From Agromyces sp. H17E-10 (lineage in GTDB: Bacteria > Actinomycetota > Actinomycetes > Actinomycetales > Microbacteriaceae), in NCBI RefSeq assembly GCF_022919715.1, contig NZ_CP095042.1:124001-188000 (forward strand): DNA of 64,000 nt. Direction: 5' to 3'. Below, one piece after another: positions 24,632-33,207 of this stretch (the stretch's first letter is position 1; each line of letters opens with the position of its first letter). A program made the position numbers and the translations under genes. A model generated the notes under the pieces. It ran no database searches, was not told the origin of the DNA, and saw only the letters and a program-made list of their open reading frames with translations.

Positions 24632-25287
24632 ACTTCGATGGTGCGCCGGAGGCCCCCTGTTTCGTCATCGACGAAACCCGCCCATCCTCGATCTGCAAGA
24701 GGCGTGGCATCTCTCAGGGTTGGTCACAGTCGGTTCGAGGCAGGCTCGGCTCTCTCGTATGAGAACAGGGGTCGCGCGGGCCGAGCAGGGAATCGGGAGC
24801 TACGGATGTGTAGGTCTGTGCTCGAGGGAGCAGGTGCGCACCTACTTTGCGTGGATAGATCTTCGGCAACCAGCATGGAAGAAGCATGGCGCCACCAATT
24901 GCACGATCAAGGCGGTGCGCTCTCGAAGGCTCTCGAGGGCGCCCACGGTGCCGCGTCGGATGCGGCACCGTGGCTTGCCGGCCTGTCAAGGAGCCCCAGG
25001 GCGTTGCGATGCCGCACCGGGTGCGGCACCGCAGCGCAGCCTAGTGGCAGGTGCCGCTCGAAAGCTGCTTTCACGATCACCGTCAAGGTCGGGCCCGCCG
25101 ACACTCGGTTGACTGCGAACGGCGCCGTGGCCCCGATTGCACGTCGAAACGAAGATTCCCTGATCACACGGTGGCGCCACCGTGGCACCACCGCGTGACT
25201 CGTCCGAACACCGGCAACCGCTTCGACTCGTGCGATCAGCTGGGTCTGCATGTTCGTGCCTCCGCAACTGGCCCCTGGAACAGCTGA
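24632..25287. repeat. Non-coding stretch with GC-rich inverted repeats
   Basis: No supportable gene in 656 bp. A perfect 11-bp inverted repeat (CACGGTGCCGC, 24944-24954, against 24962-24972) is followed by a related unit around 25008-25030 built from TGCCGCAC/GTGCGGCA, so the same octamer occurs four times in alternating orientation. The decamer TGGCGCCACC also occurs twice, near 24888 and 25171. Position between cargo and integrase fits integrase arm sites, a replication start or a remnant promoter cluster; none can be shown. Confidence 0.5.
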
Positions 25288-26481
25288 TCAGTCTCCTTCC
25301 CGTCTGAACGCCCTCTCAAGTAGCTCCGCCGTCGCAGGGTTCACGAGCTCCCGCCGCTGGATGTAGTGCTGGACTGTGATCTTCGTGTCGGTGTGTCCGA
25401 GCAGCTCGGCGGCGAGCTCGACACTCGCGTTGTCGTTGACGGCCGTCGCCACCGTGCGGCGGAAGAGATGCGGCGTCACTCCCCCGATGCCAGCCCGCTC
25501 CAGCACCTGGCGCAACTGGCGACGCACGTTGGCCGTGCTCAGCGGCGTGCCCTCGCGCGAGTGGAACACCAGCGAATCGGGATCCAGCTCGCGGGCTCCC
25601 GCGAGCCGACGACGCATGGCTGCGGCAGTGAACGACGGAAGCGCGACGATCCGTCGCGACTTCGCCGTCTTCGGATGGTCCTGTCGGAACGTCGGTTCCC
25701 CGGCGCGGCTGATGATCGTCCCGGCGATCCGGATGGTCGGCGTAGGACCGGTGACATCCACGTCACGGCGACGGATGGCGAGCACCTCGCCGATGCGGGC
25801 GGATGTGCCGAGCATGACCTCGACGATCGCACCGAGCTGCCCGTCAGGGCGCGGGCCCGACACGTGGTCGACGCCGGACTCCCAGCGTGCGATCACGGCT
25901 CGGATCGCGTTCACCTCCAGGCTGGTCAGCGCATCCGGCATCCGCGCTTCGCGGTGGATCCGCGACACGTGATGCATCGGGTTGGCCGTCAGCACCTCGT
26001 GCCGCACCGCGAGTTCGAGCGCGAGCCGCAGCACGACGCGGGATTGTTTCGCACGGTTGTACGAGATCCTCGCCTGCTCCTTGATGAATCGATCGCAGCG
26101 GGCGACCCCGATCTCGCGGAGGGTGAGATGCTCGAACACCGGCAGCACGAGGGTGCGCATGTTGCGCTCGTACAGCATCCGGGTCGTTCTCGAGATCCGG
26201 CCCTCGAGATCGATGTCCTGCAACCAGTACGCCACGAGGTCACCGAAGGGGCTGTCGGGCGTCAAGTGGCCGTGACCCGAAGCCAGGCGTACTTCCGAAC
26301 GCCCGGCCAGTTTCTCCTTGAGCGCGTTCTCAGCCGCCTTGGCGGTATCGCCCGTGGCCTGCACAATCCGCGTGCGCCCGTCCCAGTCCCGGAATCGAGT
26401 GCGCGCTTCGAACCTCCCAGACGGCATCGCCCGAGTCGTGATGTCTCCGAACGTGCCGATCGACAGACGTGGCCGGCCCAT
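25288..26481 (-). CDS. Tyrosine recombinase (integrase) of the island
   Basis: 397-residue phage-type integrase. N-terminal arm-binding domain (residues 1-70), SAM-like core-binding domain (about 75-180) and a C-terminal catalytic domain with Arg in TSARIGEVLAI, HLFRRT, LGHTD and the nucleophile Tyr in VQHYIQR. All five catalytic positions are readable, so it should be active. It catalyses recombination between the tRNA-Pro attachment site and the element. Transcribed away from the tRNA, just behind the excisionase gene (33 bp between). Confidence 0.95.
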   Translation of the reverse strand: MGRPRLSIGTFGDITTRAMPSGRFEARTRFRDWDGRTRIVQATGDTAKAAENALKEKLAGRSEVRLASGHGHLTPDSPFGDLVAYWLQDIDLEGRISRTTRMLYERNMRTLVLPVFEHLTLREIGVARCDRFIKEQARISYNRAKQSRVVLRLALELAVRHEVLTANPMHHVSRIHREARMPDALTSLEVNAIRAVIARWESGVDHVSGPRPDGQLGAIVEVMLGTSARIGEVLAIRRRDVDVTGPTPTIRIAGTIISRAGEPTFRQDHPKTAKSRRIVALPSFTAAAMRRRLAGARELDPDSLVFHSREGTPLSTANVRRQLRQVLERAGIGGVTPHLFRRTVATAVNDNASVELAAELLGHTDTKITVQHYIQRRELVNPATAELLERAFRREGD

Positions 26482-26514
26482 CTCAGCTCACCACCGTTCG
26501 CTGCGTCGGCGCGG

Positions 26515-26763
26515 CTATGCGGACTCGCGCTGCTCGGCGACCCACGCCCGCACATCTGCGACGGCGAACTTCAGGTGCTTGCCGAAGCGGTACGCCACCG
26601 GACCCTTCCCATGGGTCCGCCAGTCGTAGACGGTCGAGACCGGCACGCCGAGGTAGGCCGCCAACTCGGTGATGTCCATCAAGCGGTCGAGCCCCCAGCC
26701 GTCGAGAGAAACGGAAGCGGGAGCAGAATCGGCAACGATCTGCGATTCGTTCATGGTGTCCAT
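26515..26763 (-). CDS. MerR-like helix-turn-helix protein, probable excisionase
   Basis: 82 residues. MDITELAAYLGVPVSTVYDWRTHGKGPVAYRFGKHLKF (about 24-61) is the HTH_17/AlpA-type winged helix used by excisionases and small recombination-directionality factors. It directly precedes the integrase on the same strand. Start uncertain: MDTMNES at 26763 is used, MNES three codons later is possible, and an ATG-less extension to 26799 is unlikely because no ribosome site is seen at any of them. Confidence 0.8.
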   Translation of the reverse strand: MDTMNESQIVADSAPASVSLDGWGLDRLMDITELAAYLGVPVSTVYDWRTHGKGPVAYRFGKHLKFAVADVRAWVAEQRESA

Positions 26764-26907
26764 GTGCCGTAGGTGCGCCCGCGGCGCCGCAGCGACCAAA
26801 GTCGACCGGGAGTATCCGCCCCCTGCCGTACGACAGTCGGGGCTGATCGTGCTCAGCGGTGCGAAAACGATGGGTTTTCGATGGGAGGATCAAACTTCTT
26901 AACCTCA

Positions 26908-26941
26908 AAAGTCCCGGAAACCCTTAGGTTTCCGGGACTTT
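26908..26941. terminator. Hairpin terminator supplied by the element to tRNA-Pro
   Basis: 15-bp arms (26908-26922 and 26927-26941) with loop CTTA, an A-tract before and T residues after. It begins 1 bp beyond the encoded CCA end and replaces the chromosomal terminator that was displaced to 10389-10422 by integration. Confidence 0.85.
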
Positions 26942-26942
26942 C

Positions 26943-27019
<77 letters not shown>

Positions 27020-27120
27020 ATGCTCCGGCGGCTTCGCCGAGGCAACTTGACCATCATAGCGGTATCCGAAGGGGTGCTCGTGCACACTCCGACGGTCAGC
27101 CAGCGTCTCGATCGCTGAGA

Positions 27121-28224
27121 TCAGTCGTAGTAGTGAACCGTCCGACGAATTACGTCCGCGAACTCGTAGATCTCGTCGAGCGCCTCGATCGGATGCCGGG
27201 TTTCGTTCTTCTCGGCATCGAAGAGACCAAGGTACTTCTGTCCGGTGTTGAAGTGGATGCGCGCAATCGGCTTGCGATTGTTGTCATCGAGGAGCACACC
27301 GAAGTACGACTTCGTGTCTCGCTGAGCGATCCGAGCCGGCTTGACCTCGCTGCACGCGATCGCACGTACGATCTGGAATGCCTCGAGTTCCTCGAGCGTG
27401 GTCTCAATGCCGTCACCTGAACCGACATCCTTGGTGCTCGCTTGTGCGACCGCTTCACTCGCGCCAGAACCCGACACCGATGCATCATCACGCTGGAGCG
27501 CGTATCCAGGCCCGCCGAGTGCGGCCTTGATTCGTTCGTTGACCTGGTCACTCAGGAACTGTCTGGAAGCCTTCGCAACGAGTACCTGGAACTGATCACG
27601 CACCCGCTGTGTGATCGACCCCTCGTAGACGCGCGCAGTGAGGGCTCGAACCCAATCAGTATCCGGACTCGCGAACTGTGCGCTCAGCACCCGCTTGATC
27701 GCCCCGATGTACTTCAACTCTTCGGCCGCGCTGATGATCGAGTCGATGTCGAACGTGTCCTTGGTCAGTTTCTGCAGCTCGGGGATGAGCGTCTCATCGA
27801 GATCGCTCAGGTCGAGCACGAGGAACGGTTTCTCGTCCATCCTGTTGGGCGCATCAAGATCGGTGTAGAAGTGGTACTCGTTCCCGTCGGTCAGGACGGC
27901 GATCCGCGCGTTCGCGACCGCGAAGTAGCGGAATAGCTGCGACGAGTGTACGAGTGAAAGTCCGCTCCCGATCTTCTTGCACTCGATGAGAATCTGCACC
28001 TCGCCGTCCTTCACGATGGCGTAGTCGATCTTCTCACCGCGTTTGATGCCGACATCGGCGGTGAACTCGGGGACAACCTCGTTCGGGTTGAACACGTCGT
28101 AGCCGAGCACCAAGGAGATGAACGGCATCACGAAAGCATTCTTGGTCGCTTCCTCTGTCTCGATCGTGTGCCGTTGCTGAGCGATCTTATTGGCGAGGCT
28201 GGCAAGGCGTTCGGCGATCTCCAT
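27121..28224 (-). CDS. Stand-alone HsdR-N-like PD-(D/E)xK nuclease
   Basis: 367-residue protein. The N-terminal 150 residues match the type I restriction HsdR_N fold: ATKNAFVMPFISLVLGYDVFNP, then the nuclease residues Asp67 (KIDYAI) and Glu81-x-Lys83 (IECKK). No helicase motifs and no hsdM or hsdS are nearby, so it is not a full restriction enzyme. The C-terminal region (about 245-367) is a small unrecognised domain after a Ser/Gly linker. GGAAGG before the ATG at 28224 fixes the start. Located just outside the tRNA-Pro island; stand-alone proteins of this kind are usually called hypothetical or restriction-like. A defence role is plausible but not shown. Confidence 0.8.
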   Translation of the reverse strand: MEIAERLASLANKIAQQRHTIETEEATKNAFVMPFISLVLGYDVFNPNEVVPEFTADVGIKRGEKIDYAIVKDGEVQILIECKKIGSGLSLVHSSQLFRYFAVANARIAVLTDGNEYHFYTDLDAPNRMDEKPFLVLDLSDLDETLIPELQKLTKDTFDIDSIISAAEELKYIGAIKRVLSAQFASPDTDWVRALTARVYEGSITQRVRDQFQVLVAKASRQFLSDQVNERIKAALGGPGYALQRDDASVSGSGASEAVAQASTKDVGSGDGIETTLEELEAFQIVRAIACSEVKPARIAQRDTKSYFGVLLDDNNRKPIARIHFNTGQKYLGLFDAEKNETRHPIEALDEIYEFADVIRRTVHYYD

Positions 28225-28407
28225 CGATCTTCCTTCCAAGGTGCAGGCAGGGCGGTACCATCCGCCCCGGCGTTCCGGCGAGACTAGATGGAATCGCTCG
28301 CCACGGAATCGCTGATTCTGTGTGAAATACGACGCCAGCGTTGGGGAGCCTCGTGCACCCCCACTCGCGGCCTATCCTCCACCCGGCGCCTGTGCCACGA
28401 TCGACCC

Positions 28408-29820
28408 ATGTCGACGACCGATTCCGCGGACCACCTTCGCTACGCACACGGCGCGGTCGCCGCGCGAGCGGCCTATCGCGACGCCGGTCGCGAAGCCCGG
28501 CAGCGAGCGAAGCGATCGAAGCATGCGCACTACGAGCCGCGGGAAGGCCGCGACCCGCTCGGCATCATCGAGCGGCAGAACGCCGACCGGCTGCAGGACC
28601 TGGTTCCCCTGCGCATGGCTCGCATGGCCGAGAGTCCCTTCGCCTTCTTCCGCGGTACGGCGGCCTTGCAGGCGGCCGACCTGGCGGACTCGCTCGACTC
28701 GGGCTTCTTCGTGGTCGCGTGCGGCGACGCGCACATCAGCAACTTCGGCGTGTTCGCCGCCCCCGATCGGAGCCTCGTGTTCGACCTCAACGACTTCGAC
28801 GAGGCGTCGCTCGCACCATGGGAGTGGGATCTCAAGCGACTCGCAACGAGTGTGGTCATCGGCGGCCAGTCGAACGGATTCGCCGACGCCGTCGTCCACG
28901 AGGCCACGGTGCGCGCCGTCGCGACCTACCGGCGGAGCATCCGCCGCATGACCGACCTCTCGCCGGTCGAACGGTTCTACCTGCGGGATCTCGGCAACCC
29001 CGCCGGCGGCAAGCACGCCAGCTCGCGGGTCGCGATGCGCCGCGTGGTGAAGGACGCGGCCAAGCGCACGTCCGAGCGGGTCGCGTCGAAGATCATGGAC
29101 CGCGACACCGCCGGCGCGCCGTTCATCCGCGAGCAGCCGCCCACCCTCACGCACGTGTCGACCGAGATCGAGGCACGGCTGGGCGGCATCGTCGACGACT
29201 ACCTGCGCACGGCGGCACCCGATGTGGCGATGCTCATGTCGCAGTACACGGCGACCGACGTCGTGCGACGCGTCGTCGGAGTGGGCAGCGTCGGCACCCG
29301 ATGCTTCATCGTCGTCTTCGCGGGCTCCCACGGCGATGTCGTCATCCTGCAGGTGAAGGAGGCCGGCCGCTCGGTGCTCGACGAGTTCGGCGGGCTGCGC
29401 GATCACCCCGATCGCCCGAGTGGCACGCGCATCGACGAGCTGGCCGGCGGAAGCCGGGTCGTGACGCTGCAGCGGATCCTGCAGTCGACCTCCGACCTGT
29501 TCCTCGGCCACGTCACGGTCGACGGGCGCGGGTACTACGTGCGGCAGTTCCGCGACCTCAACGCCGCGTTCGACGTGGCCGAGCTCGATCAGCCGGCGTT
29601 CTTCGACTACGTCGAGGCGTGCGCGACGAAGCTCGCGCGCGCGCACTCGCAGAGCCCGAGGGCCGGGTTCATCGCGGGGTACGTGGGGCGCAGCAAGCGG
29701 TTCGACGAGGCGATCGCCCAGTGGTCGCTCGCGTACGCGGCGCAGTCACGGGCCGACTACGAGGCGTTCCGAGCGGCGATCGAGGCGGGGCGGTTCCCGG
29801 TCGCGGAGTCGGCGCGCTGA
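28408..29820 (+). CDS. DUF2252 domain protein
   Basis: 470-residue protein with a kinase-like DUF2252 fold. Typical stretches: RMAESPFAFFRGTAALQAADL, ACGDAHISNFGVFAAPDRSLVFDLNDFDE (catalytic-loop-like H-x-x-N and D-x-N/D-F-D) and ALAPWEWDLKRLATSV-like WEWDLKRLATS. Family members resemble aminoglycoside phosphotransferases, but no substrate is known. The ATG follows no clear ribosome site. Convergent with the PH-domain gene, 6 bp between stops. Confidence 0.9.
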   Translation: MSTTDSADHLRYAHGAVAARAAYRDAGREARQRAKRSKHAHYEPREGRDPLGIIERQNADRLQDLVPLRMARMAESPFAFFRGTAALQAADLADSLDSGFFVVACGDAHISNFGVFAAPDRSLVFDLNDFDEASLAPWEWDLKRLATSVVIGGQSNGFADAVVHEATVRAVATYRRSIRRMTDLSPVERFYLRDLGNPAGGKHASSRVAMRRVVKDAAKRTSERVASKIMDRDTAGAPFIREQPPTLTHVSTEIEARLGGIVDDYLRTAAPDVAMLMSQYTATDVVRRVVGVGSVGTRCFIVVFAGSHGDVVILQVKEAGRSVLDEFGGLRDHPDRPSGTRIDELAGGSRVVTLQRILQSTSDLFLGHVTVDGRGYYVRQFRDLNAAFDVAELDQPAFFDYVEACATKLARAHSQSPRAGFIAGYVGRSKRFDEAIAQWSLAYAAQSRADYEAFRAAIEAGRFPVAESAR

Positions 29821-29826
29821 GCCGTC

Positions 29827-30495
29827 TCAGAGGTACTTGCGCACCTCGTCCATGAACGACTTCGGGTCGTCGACCCAGATGCGCACGGCGTCCACGGCCT
29901 GCCGTCCGCCGTTCGCTCCGCCACCCGGGAGCAGCACGGGCGTGGGCCGCTCGAGCTCGATCTCGATGACGGTCTCGTTGTTGATGCGCAGCAGCAGCAT
30001 GCGCGAGGCGTCCGCGCCGTCACCGGTCTCGACGATCTTCGGCGATTTCGGCTCGTCGACCCGCGGTCGCCGCGCAACCGAGGCGATGTCGTCCCACCGC
30101 AGCAGCACGTCGGTCTCGAGCCCCGAGCGCACGCGGATGCCTTCGGGCCCGACCGTGTGCGGTCGCATGAGGTACGCGCAGAGCAGGCCGAACATCCAGG
30201 TGAGCCCCCAGATGCCGAGCACGAGCAGCGGGATCCGCACGGCCGGCCAACGATGCACGATGAGGTCGAAGATCGGGATCTCGACGGCCGACAGCACGAT
30301 GAAGATGATGAGCACCGTGAGCACGGGCCGGTGGTACCCGAACCCGGCGCCGCCCCGCTCGATCGAGGGTCGTCGGGCGATGAACCGTCCGATGCTCGCG
30401 TAGACGGCGAGTTCCATGCGCACCGCGCGCTTCGCGATCGCCCAGGCCCTCTGCACTGTGGACTCCTCATGGGCGGCGCCGACCGTGGCGCTCAC
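29827..30495 (-). CDS. PH-domain membrane protein
   Basis: 222 residues. Two transmembrane helices (about 58-78 and 87-110) precede a bacterial PH-like domain with GIRVRSGLETDVLLRWDDIASVARRP and a final WVDDPKSFMDEVRKYL helix. The N-terminal 50 residues are amphipathic. It overlaps the upstream marR stop by 4 nt (ATGA) and is probably co-expressed and regulated by it. Exact function unknown; orientation should leave the PH domain inside the cell. Confidence 0.8.
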   Translation of the reverse strand: MSATVGAAHEESTVQRAWAIAKRAVRMELAVYASIGRFIARRPSIERGGAGFGYHRPVLTVLIIFIVLSAVEIPIFDLIVHRWPAVRIPLLVLGIWGLTWMFGLLCAYLMRPHTVGPEGIRVRSGLETDVLLRWDDIASVARRPRVDEPKSPKIVETGDGADASRMLLLRINNETVIEIELERPTPVLLPGGGANGGRQAVDAVRIWVDDPKSFMDEVRKYL

Positions 30496-30959
30496 GACGT
30501 ACCAGCCCCGTCGACGGCCTCGGCCGCCTCGGCGACGAGCACGCGCAGGCGATCGGCGATCGCCGTGACTCCGCGTTCGAGCGCCGCTCGGTCGGCCGGC
30601 GCGACCGCGGCGAGCAACTCGTCGGTGAGGGCGGCGTGCTCCTGCTGCATGGTCGCCATGAAGGCCTGGGCGGATGCCTCGAGCGAGACCACGATCGCCC
30701 GTCGATCGCTCGGGTGCGGTGAACGACGGACGTAGCCGCCCGCCTCGAGCGCGTCGACGAGCCCCGTGACGTTGCGCGGACTCACCTCGAGCCGGGTCGC
30801 GAGCTCATGCTGGGTCGAGGGACCGTTCGCCGCGAGATCCCAGAGCACGCGCACCCGCGAGGGCGTGAGGGGCGTGCCGGCGAAGGCGCGAGCCATGTCC
30901 TTCTGGAAGAGCTCGCTCACCTCGAGCAGGCGGTCGAGCACGGTGATCTCGGGAGTCAT
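30492..30959 (-). CDS. MarR-family transcription regulator
   Basis: 155-residue winged-helix dimer. The DNA-binding part is STQHELATRLEVSPRNVTGLVDALEAGGYVRRSPHPSDRRAIVVSL (split motif around residues 48-93), including the wing motif DRRA. Terminal helices form the dimer. The region upstream (30960-31047) is AT-rich with TTACTACATTGTTAC-like half-sites, a likely autoregulatory operator. Coupled to the PH-domain gene. Confidence 0.9.
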   Translation of the reverse strand: MTPEITVLDRLLEVSELFQKDMARAFAGTPLTPSRVRVLWDLAANGPSTQHELATRLEVSPRNVTGLVDALEAGGYVRRSPHPSDRRAIVVSLEASAQAFMATMQQEHAALTDELLAAVAPADRAALERGVTAIADRLRVLVAEAAEAVDGAGTS

Positions 30960-31047
30960 ATCGTGAGCTTACTACATTGTTACCTCTATTCACGATTACG
31001 GAAAGTGAGCGCGACGAGATGTCGGTGGTCACCGCTAGCGTGGACGC

Positions 31048-31668
31048 ATGATGAGCGACCTCAGCGATGAGCTCGAGCCGTATCCGCTCCGAGTCGTGCC
31101 GGCGGGCGACGCGCCGTTCGACGACGTGGAGGCCGTCTTCGGCACGAAGGGAGATCCGGCGCACTGCTGGTGCCAGTGGTTCAAGCTCGCCCCCGCCGAC
31201 TGGCGCTCGACGGGCGACGACGACCTCAGAGAACTGCTGCACCGGCAGCTCGAGTCAGCCGAGAACGGGCCCGGCCTGCTCGCGTACGACGACGAGACCC
31301 CGGTCGGCTGGTGCGCCGTCGAACCGAGGCCGAACCTCCCCCGGCTGCGGCGCAGCCGCATCATCTCGGGCGCCACCACCGAGCCCGACTTCGCCGACGA
31401 GAGCGTGTGGGCGGTCTCCTGCTTCGTGGTCCCCCGCGAATACCGCATGCGCGGCGTCGGCCGCGCGCTCGCCGCCGCTGCCGTCGAGTACGCGCGCGAA
31501 CACGGCGCGCGAGTGCTCGAGGGCTACGCCGTCGACCCGGCCGAGCGCGCGAAGACTCCCGCCGCCGACCTCTACCACGGCACCGTCTCGATGTTCGTCG
31601 ACGCCGGGTTCAGCGAGGTGGCGCGGCCGCGTCCCGATCGCGCGATCATGCAGCTGCAGCTCGGCTGA
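31048..31668 (+). CDS. GNAT-family N-acetyltransferase
   Basis: 206 residues. The acetyl-CoA loop is VPREYRMRGVGRALAAAAVEYAREHGA (Q/RxxGxG/A form: RMRGVG) near residues 132-158, and VSCFVV is the preceding strand. The N-terminal half has an unusual CWCQWFKL segment with three hydrophobic Trp/Cys residues, seen in a group of uncharacterised GNATs. TAGCGT stands 6 nt before the ATG, so the mRNA is probably leaderless. Substrate unknown. Confidence 0.88.
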   Translation: MMSDLSDELEPYPLRVVPAGDAPFDDVEAVFGTKGDPAHCWCQWFKLAPADWRSTGDDDLRELLHRQLESAENGPGLLAYDDETPVGWCAVEPRPNLPRLRRSRIISGATTEPDFADESVWAVSCFVVPREYRMRGVGRALAAAAVEYAREHGARVLEGYAVDPAERAKTPAADLYHGTVSMFVDAGFSEVARPRPDRAIMQLQLG

Positions 31669-31723
31669 GCGGCGAGTTCGAACCCGCGGCCTCGTGATGC
31701 CTCGGCGGGGTTACGATGACCTC

Positions 31724-31978
31724 ATGTTCTACGGCATGGGCGGTTGGCACGTTCTCGTCATCCTGGGCGTGATGCTCGTGTTCGCGCTCGTCGTCGCGGC
31801 GATCGTCGTTCCGATCGTCCTCGTCGCCCGGCATTCGGCCACGACCGACGACCGCAGTGCGGCACTCCCCCGAACGGTCGAGAGCCGTCTGCGCGAGCTC
31901 GACGATCTCCGCAATCGTGGAGTCATCTCTCCCGCCGAGCACGAGGCGCAGCGCGCGGCCATCATCCACGAGCTCTGA
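31724..31978 (+). CDS. SHOCT-domain membrane protein
   Basis: 84 residues: one transmembrane helix (about 9-36) and a C-terminal SHOCT motif (RLRELDDLRNRGVISPAEHEAQRAAI, about residues 55-80). TACGAT lies 6 nt upstream of the ATG, fitting a leaderless start. SHOCT proteins are short, widespread and mostly of unknown role, probably oligomerisation modules. Confidence 0.85.
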   Translation: MFYGMGGWHVLVILGVMLVFALVVAAIVVPIVLVARHSATTDDRSAALPRTVESRLRELDDLRNRGVISPAEHEAQRAAIIHEL

Positions 31979-32015
31979 CGCGGGGCGGACCGAAGCGGCA
32001 CCCGACGGGTCGATC

Positions 32016-32942
32016 TCAGCCCTCGTCGACTCTGCAGACGACCGAGGCACGGTCCCGCAACTCCGCCATCGCCCGCGGCAGCTCACTCAGGAGCGACGCC
32101 GCCTCGGCCTCCACGGTGACCGTGATCGCCCGGCAACCCGAGACCGCACTCGCATCGGCGTCGCCGTCGCGCAGCACCGCCTCGAGTTCGGCGGCGAACA
32201 ACCGTCGATCGCGGTGGGCGCCGAGCAGATCCTGCACCGCTTCCGCGGCGGCCGAGAGCTCGTGCACCTCGCCACGGCGCACGGGCCCGACGCCGCAGCG
32301 CACCGCATCGGCGACGTAGCGCAGGCGTCGTGCCGCCCGACGAAGCCGGTGCCGCGACGCGAGATCGCTTCCCGAGCGCGCGGCAAGCCTGAGCGCCCGA
32401 TGCGCCTCATCGGCGACCAGCGCGACCAATGCCCGTTCGGTGGAGATCCTTGCATCGGCGTGATGCTCTTCGCCCCGGGCGGCACGAGCCAGGAATCGCT
32501 CGACGGGCGCTGCCATCGGCTCGCCGCCGTCAGCGGACACGGCGAGCCGCACGGCGAACGCTGCGTGCAAGGCGCCGTGCCTGGCTCGTAGGTCGGCGGC
32601 GAGCCGACGGAGGAGCTCATCGGTCGTCGGCGCGCCGAAGTACGACTCCACCTGCGCGATCCGCACCTCGAGGTCGCGAATCCTGCCGAGCTCGTCCCCG
32701 AGCGCACCGAGGTCGGCACGCACCCGGTCGACGTCGCCGCCGTCACCGTTGCCGAGACCGGCCAGCAGTCCGCGCGCACCCGCGAGCACGCTGCGCAAGC
32801 GGCGCACGAGCACGCGGGCCTGATGCACCGCATCGGGCTCGTCGGCCGAGACGGCGGGCGCGAGCGCGGTGAGCCGTGCCGAGTCGTCCGCGAGCGCGGC
32901 CAGCACGACGCCGAGGGCCGACCCTGAGGCATCCGACCGCAT
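32016..32942 (-). CDS. CHAD-domain protein
   Basis: 308-residue all-helical CHAD domain: VHQARVLVRRLRSVL (the conserved H-x-A/M-R-x-x-x-R-R-L-R) near residue 40, RIRDLEV in the first half and LRRAARRLRYVADAV plus a closing LLGAHRD in the second. Conserved His/Arg/Lys bind phosphate or polyphosphate in known members. It lacks the CYTH partner domain. Start overlaps the stop of the DUF167 gene (ATGA). Confidence 0.88.
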   Translation of the reverse strand: MRSDASGSALGVVLAALADDSARLTALAPAVSADEPDAVHQARVLVRRLRSVLAGARGLLAGLGNGDGGDVDRVRADLGALGDELGRIRDLEVRIAQVESYFGAPTTDELLRRLAADLRARHGALHAAFAVRLAVSADGGEPMAAPVERFLARAARGEEHHADARISTERALVALVADEAHRALRLAARSGSDLASRHRLRRAARRLRYVADAVRCGVGPVRRGEVHELSAAAEAVQDLLGAHRDRRLFAAELEAVLRDGDADASAVSGCRAITVTVEAEAASLLSELPRAMAELRDRASVVCRVDEG

Positions 32943-33178
32943 CAGACGCCTTCGACCCGCACCCGCTTGATGCGGGCCGTGGTGCCCCGCACGATCTCGA
33001 CGTCGCGCTTCGGGACGCCGAAGTGCGCCGCGATCGCGACGATCACGCCGCCGTTCGCCGCGCCGTCGACCGCGCGTTCGCGCACGAAGACGGTGAGCGA
33101 GGCTGCGGGATCGTCGGGGGTCGCCTCGACGAGCGAGCCCTTGCGGCTCCCGGGCTTCACCCGGACGGTGACCTCCAT
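32942..33178 (-). CDS. DUF167 (YggU-like) protein
   Basis: 78-residue DUF167 protein of the YggU type: VRVKPGSRKGSLVEA at the start, FVRERAVDGAANGGVIVAIA in the middle (the A-x-G-x-A-N helix) and a final strand (VEIVRGTTARIKRVRV). Function unknown; found in all domains of life. Its stop overlaps the CHAD start, and it lies 29 bp after der, so der–DUF167–CHAD look like one transcript. Confidence 0.88.
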   Translation of the reverse strand: MEVTVRVKPGSRKGSLVEATPDDPAASLTVFVRERAVDGAANGGVIVAIAAHFGVPKRDVEIVRGTTARIKRVRVEGV

Positions 33179-33207
33179 CGAGCGCTCCCCCGCACGACCG
33201 CTTGCGC

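Noticed and set aside
24632..25287. A coding gene in the gap before the integrase
   Set aside because: All frames are short, Arg-rich and lack start signals; inverted repeats fill the region.
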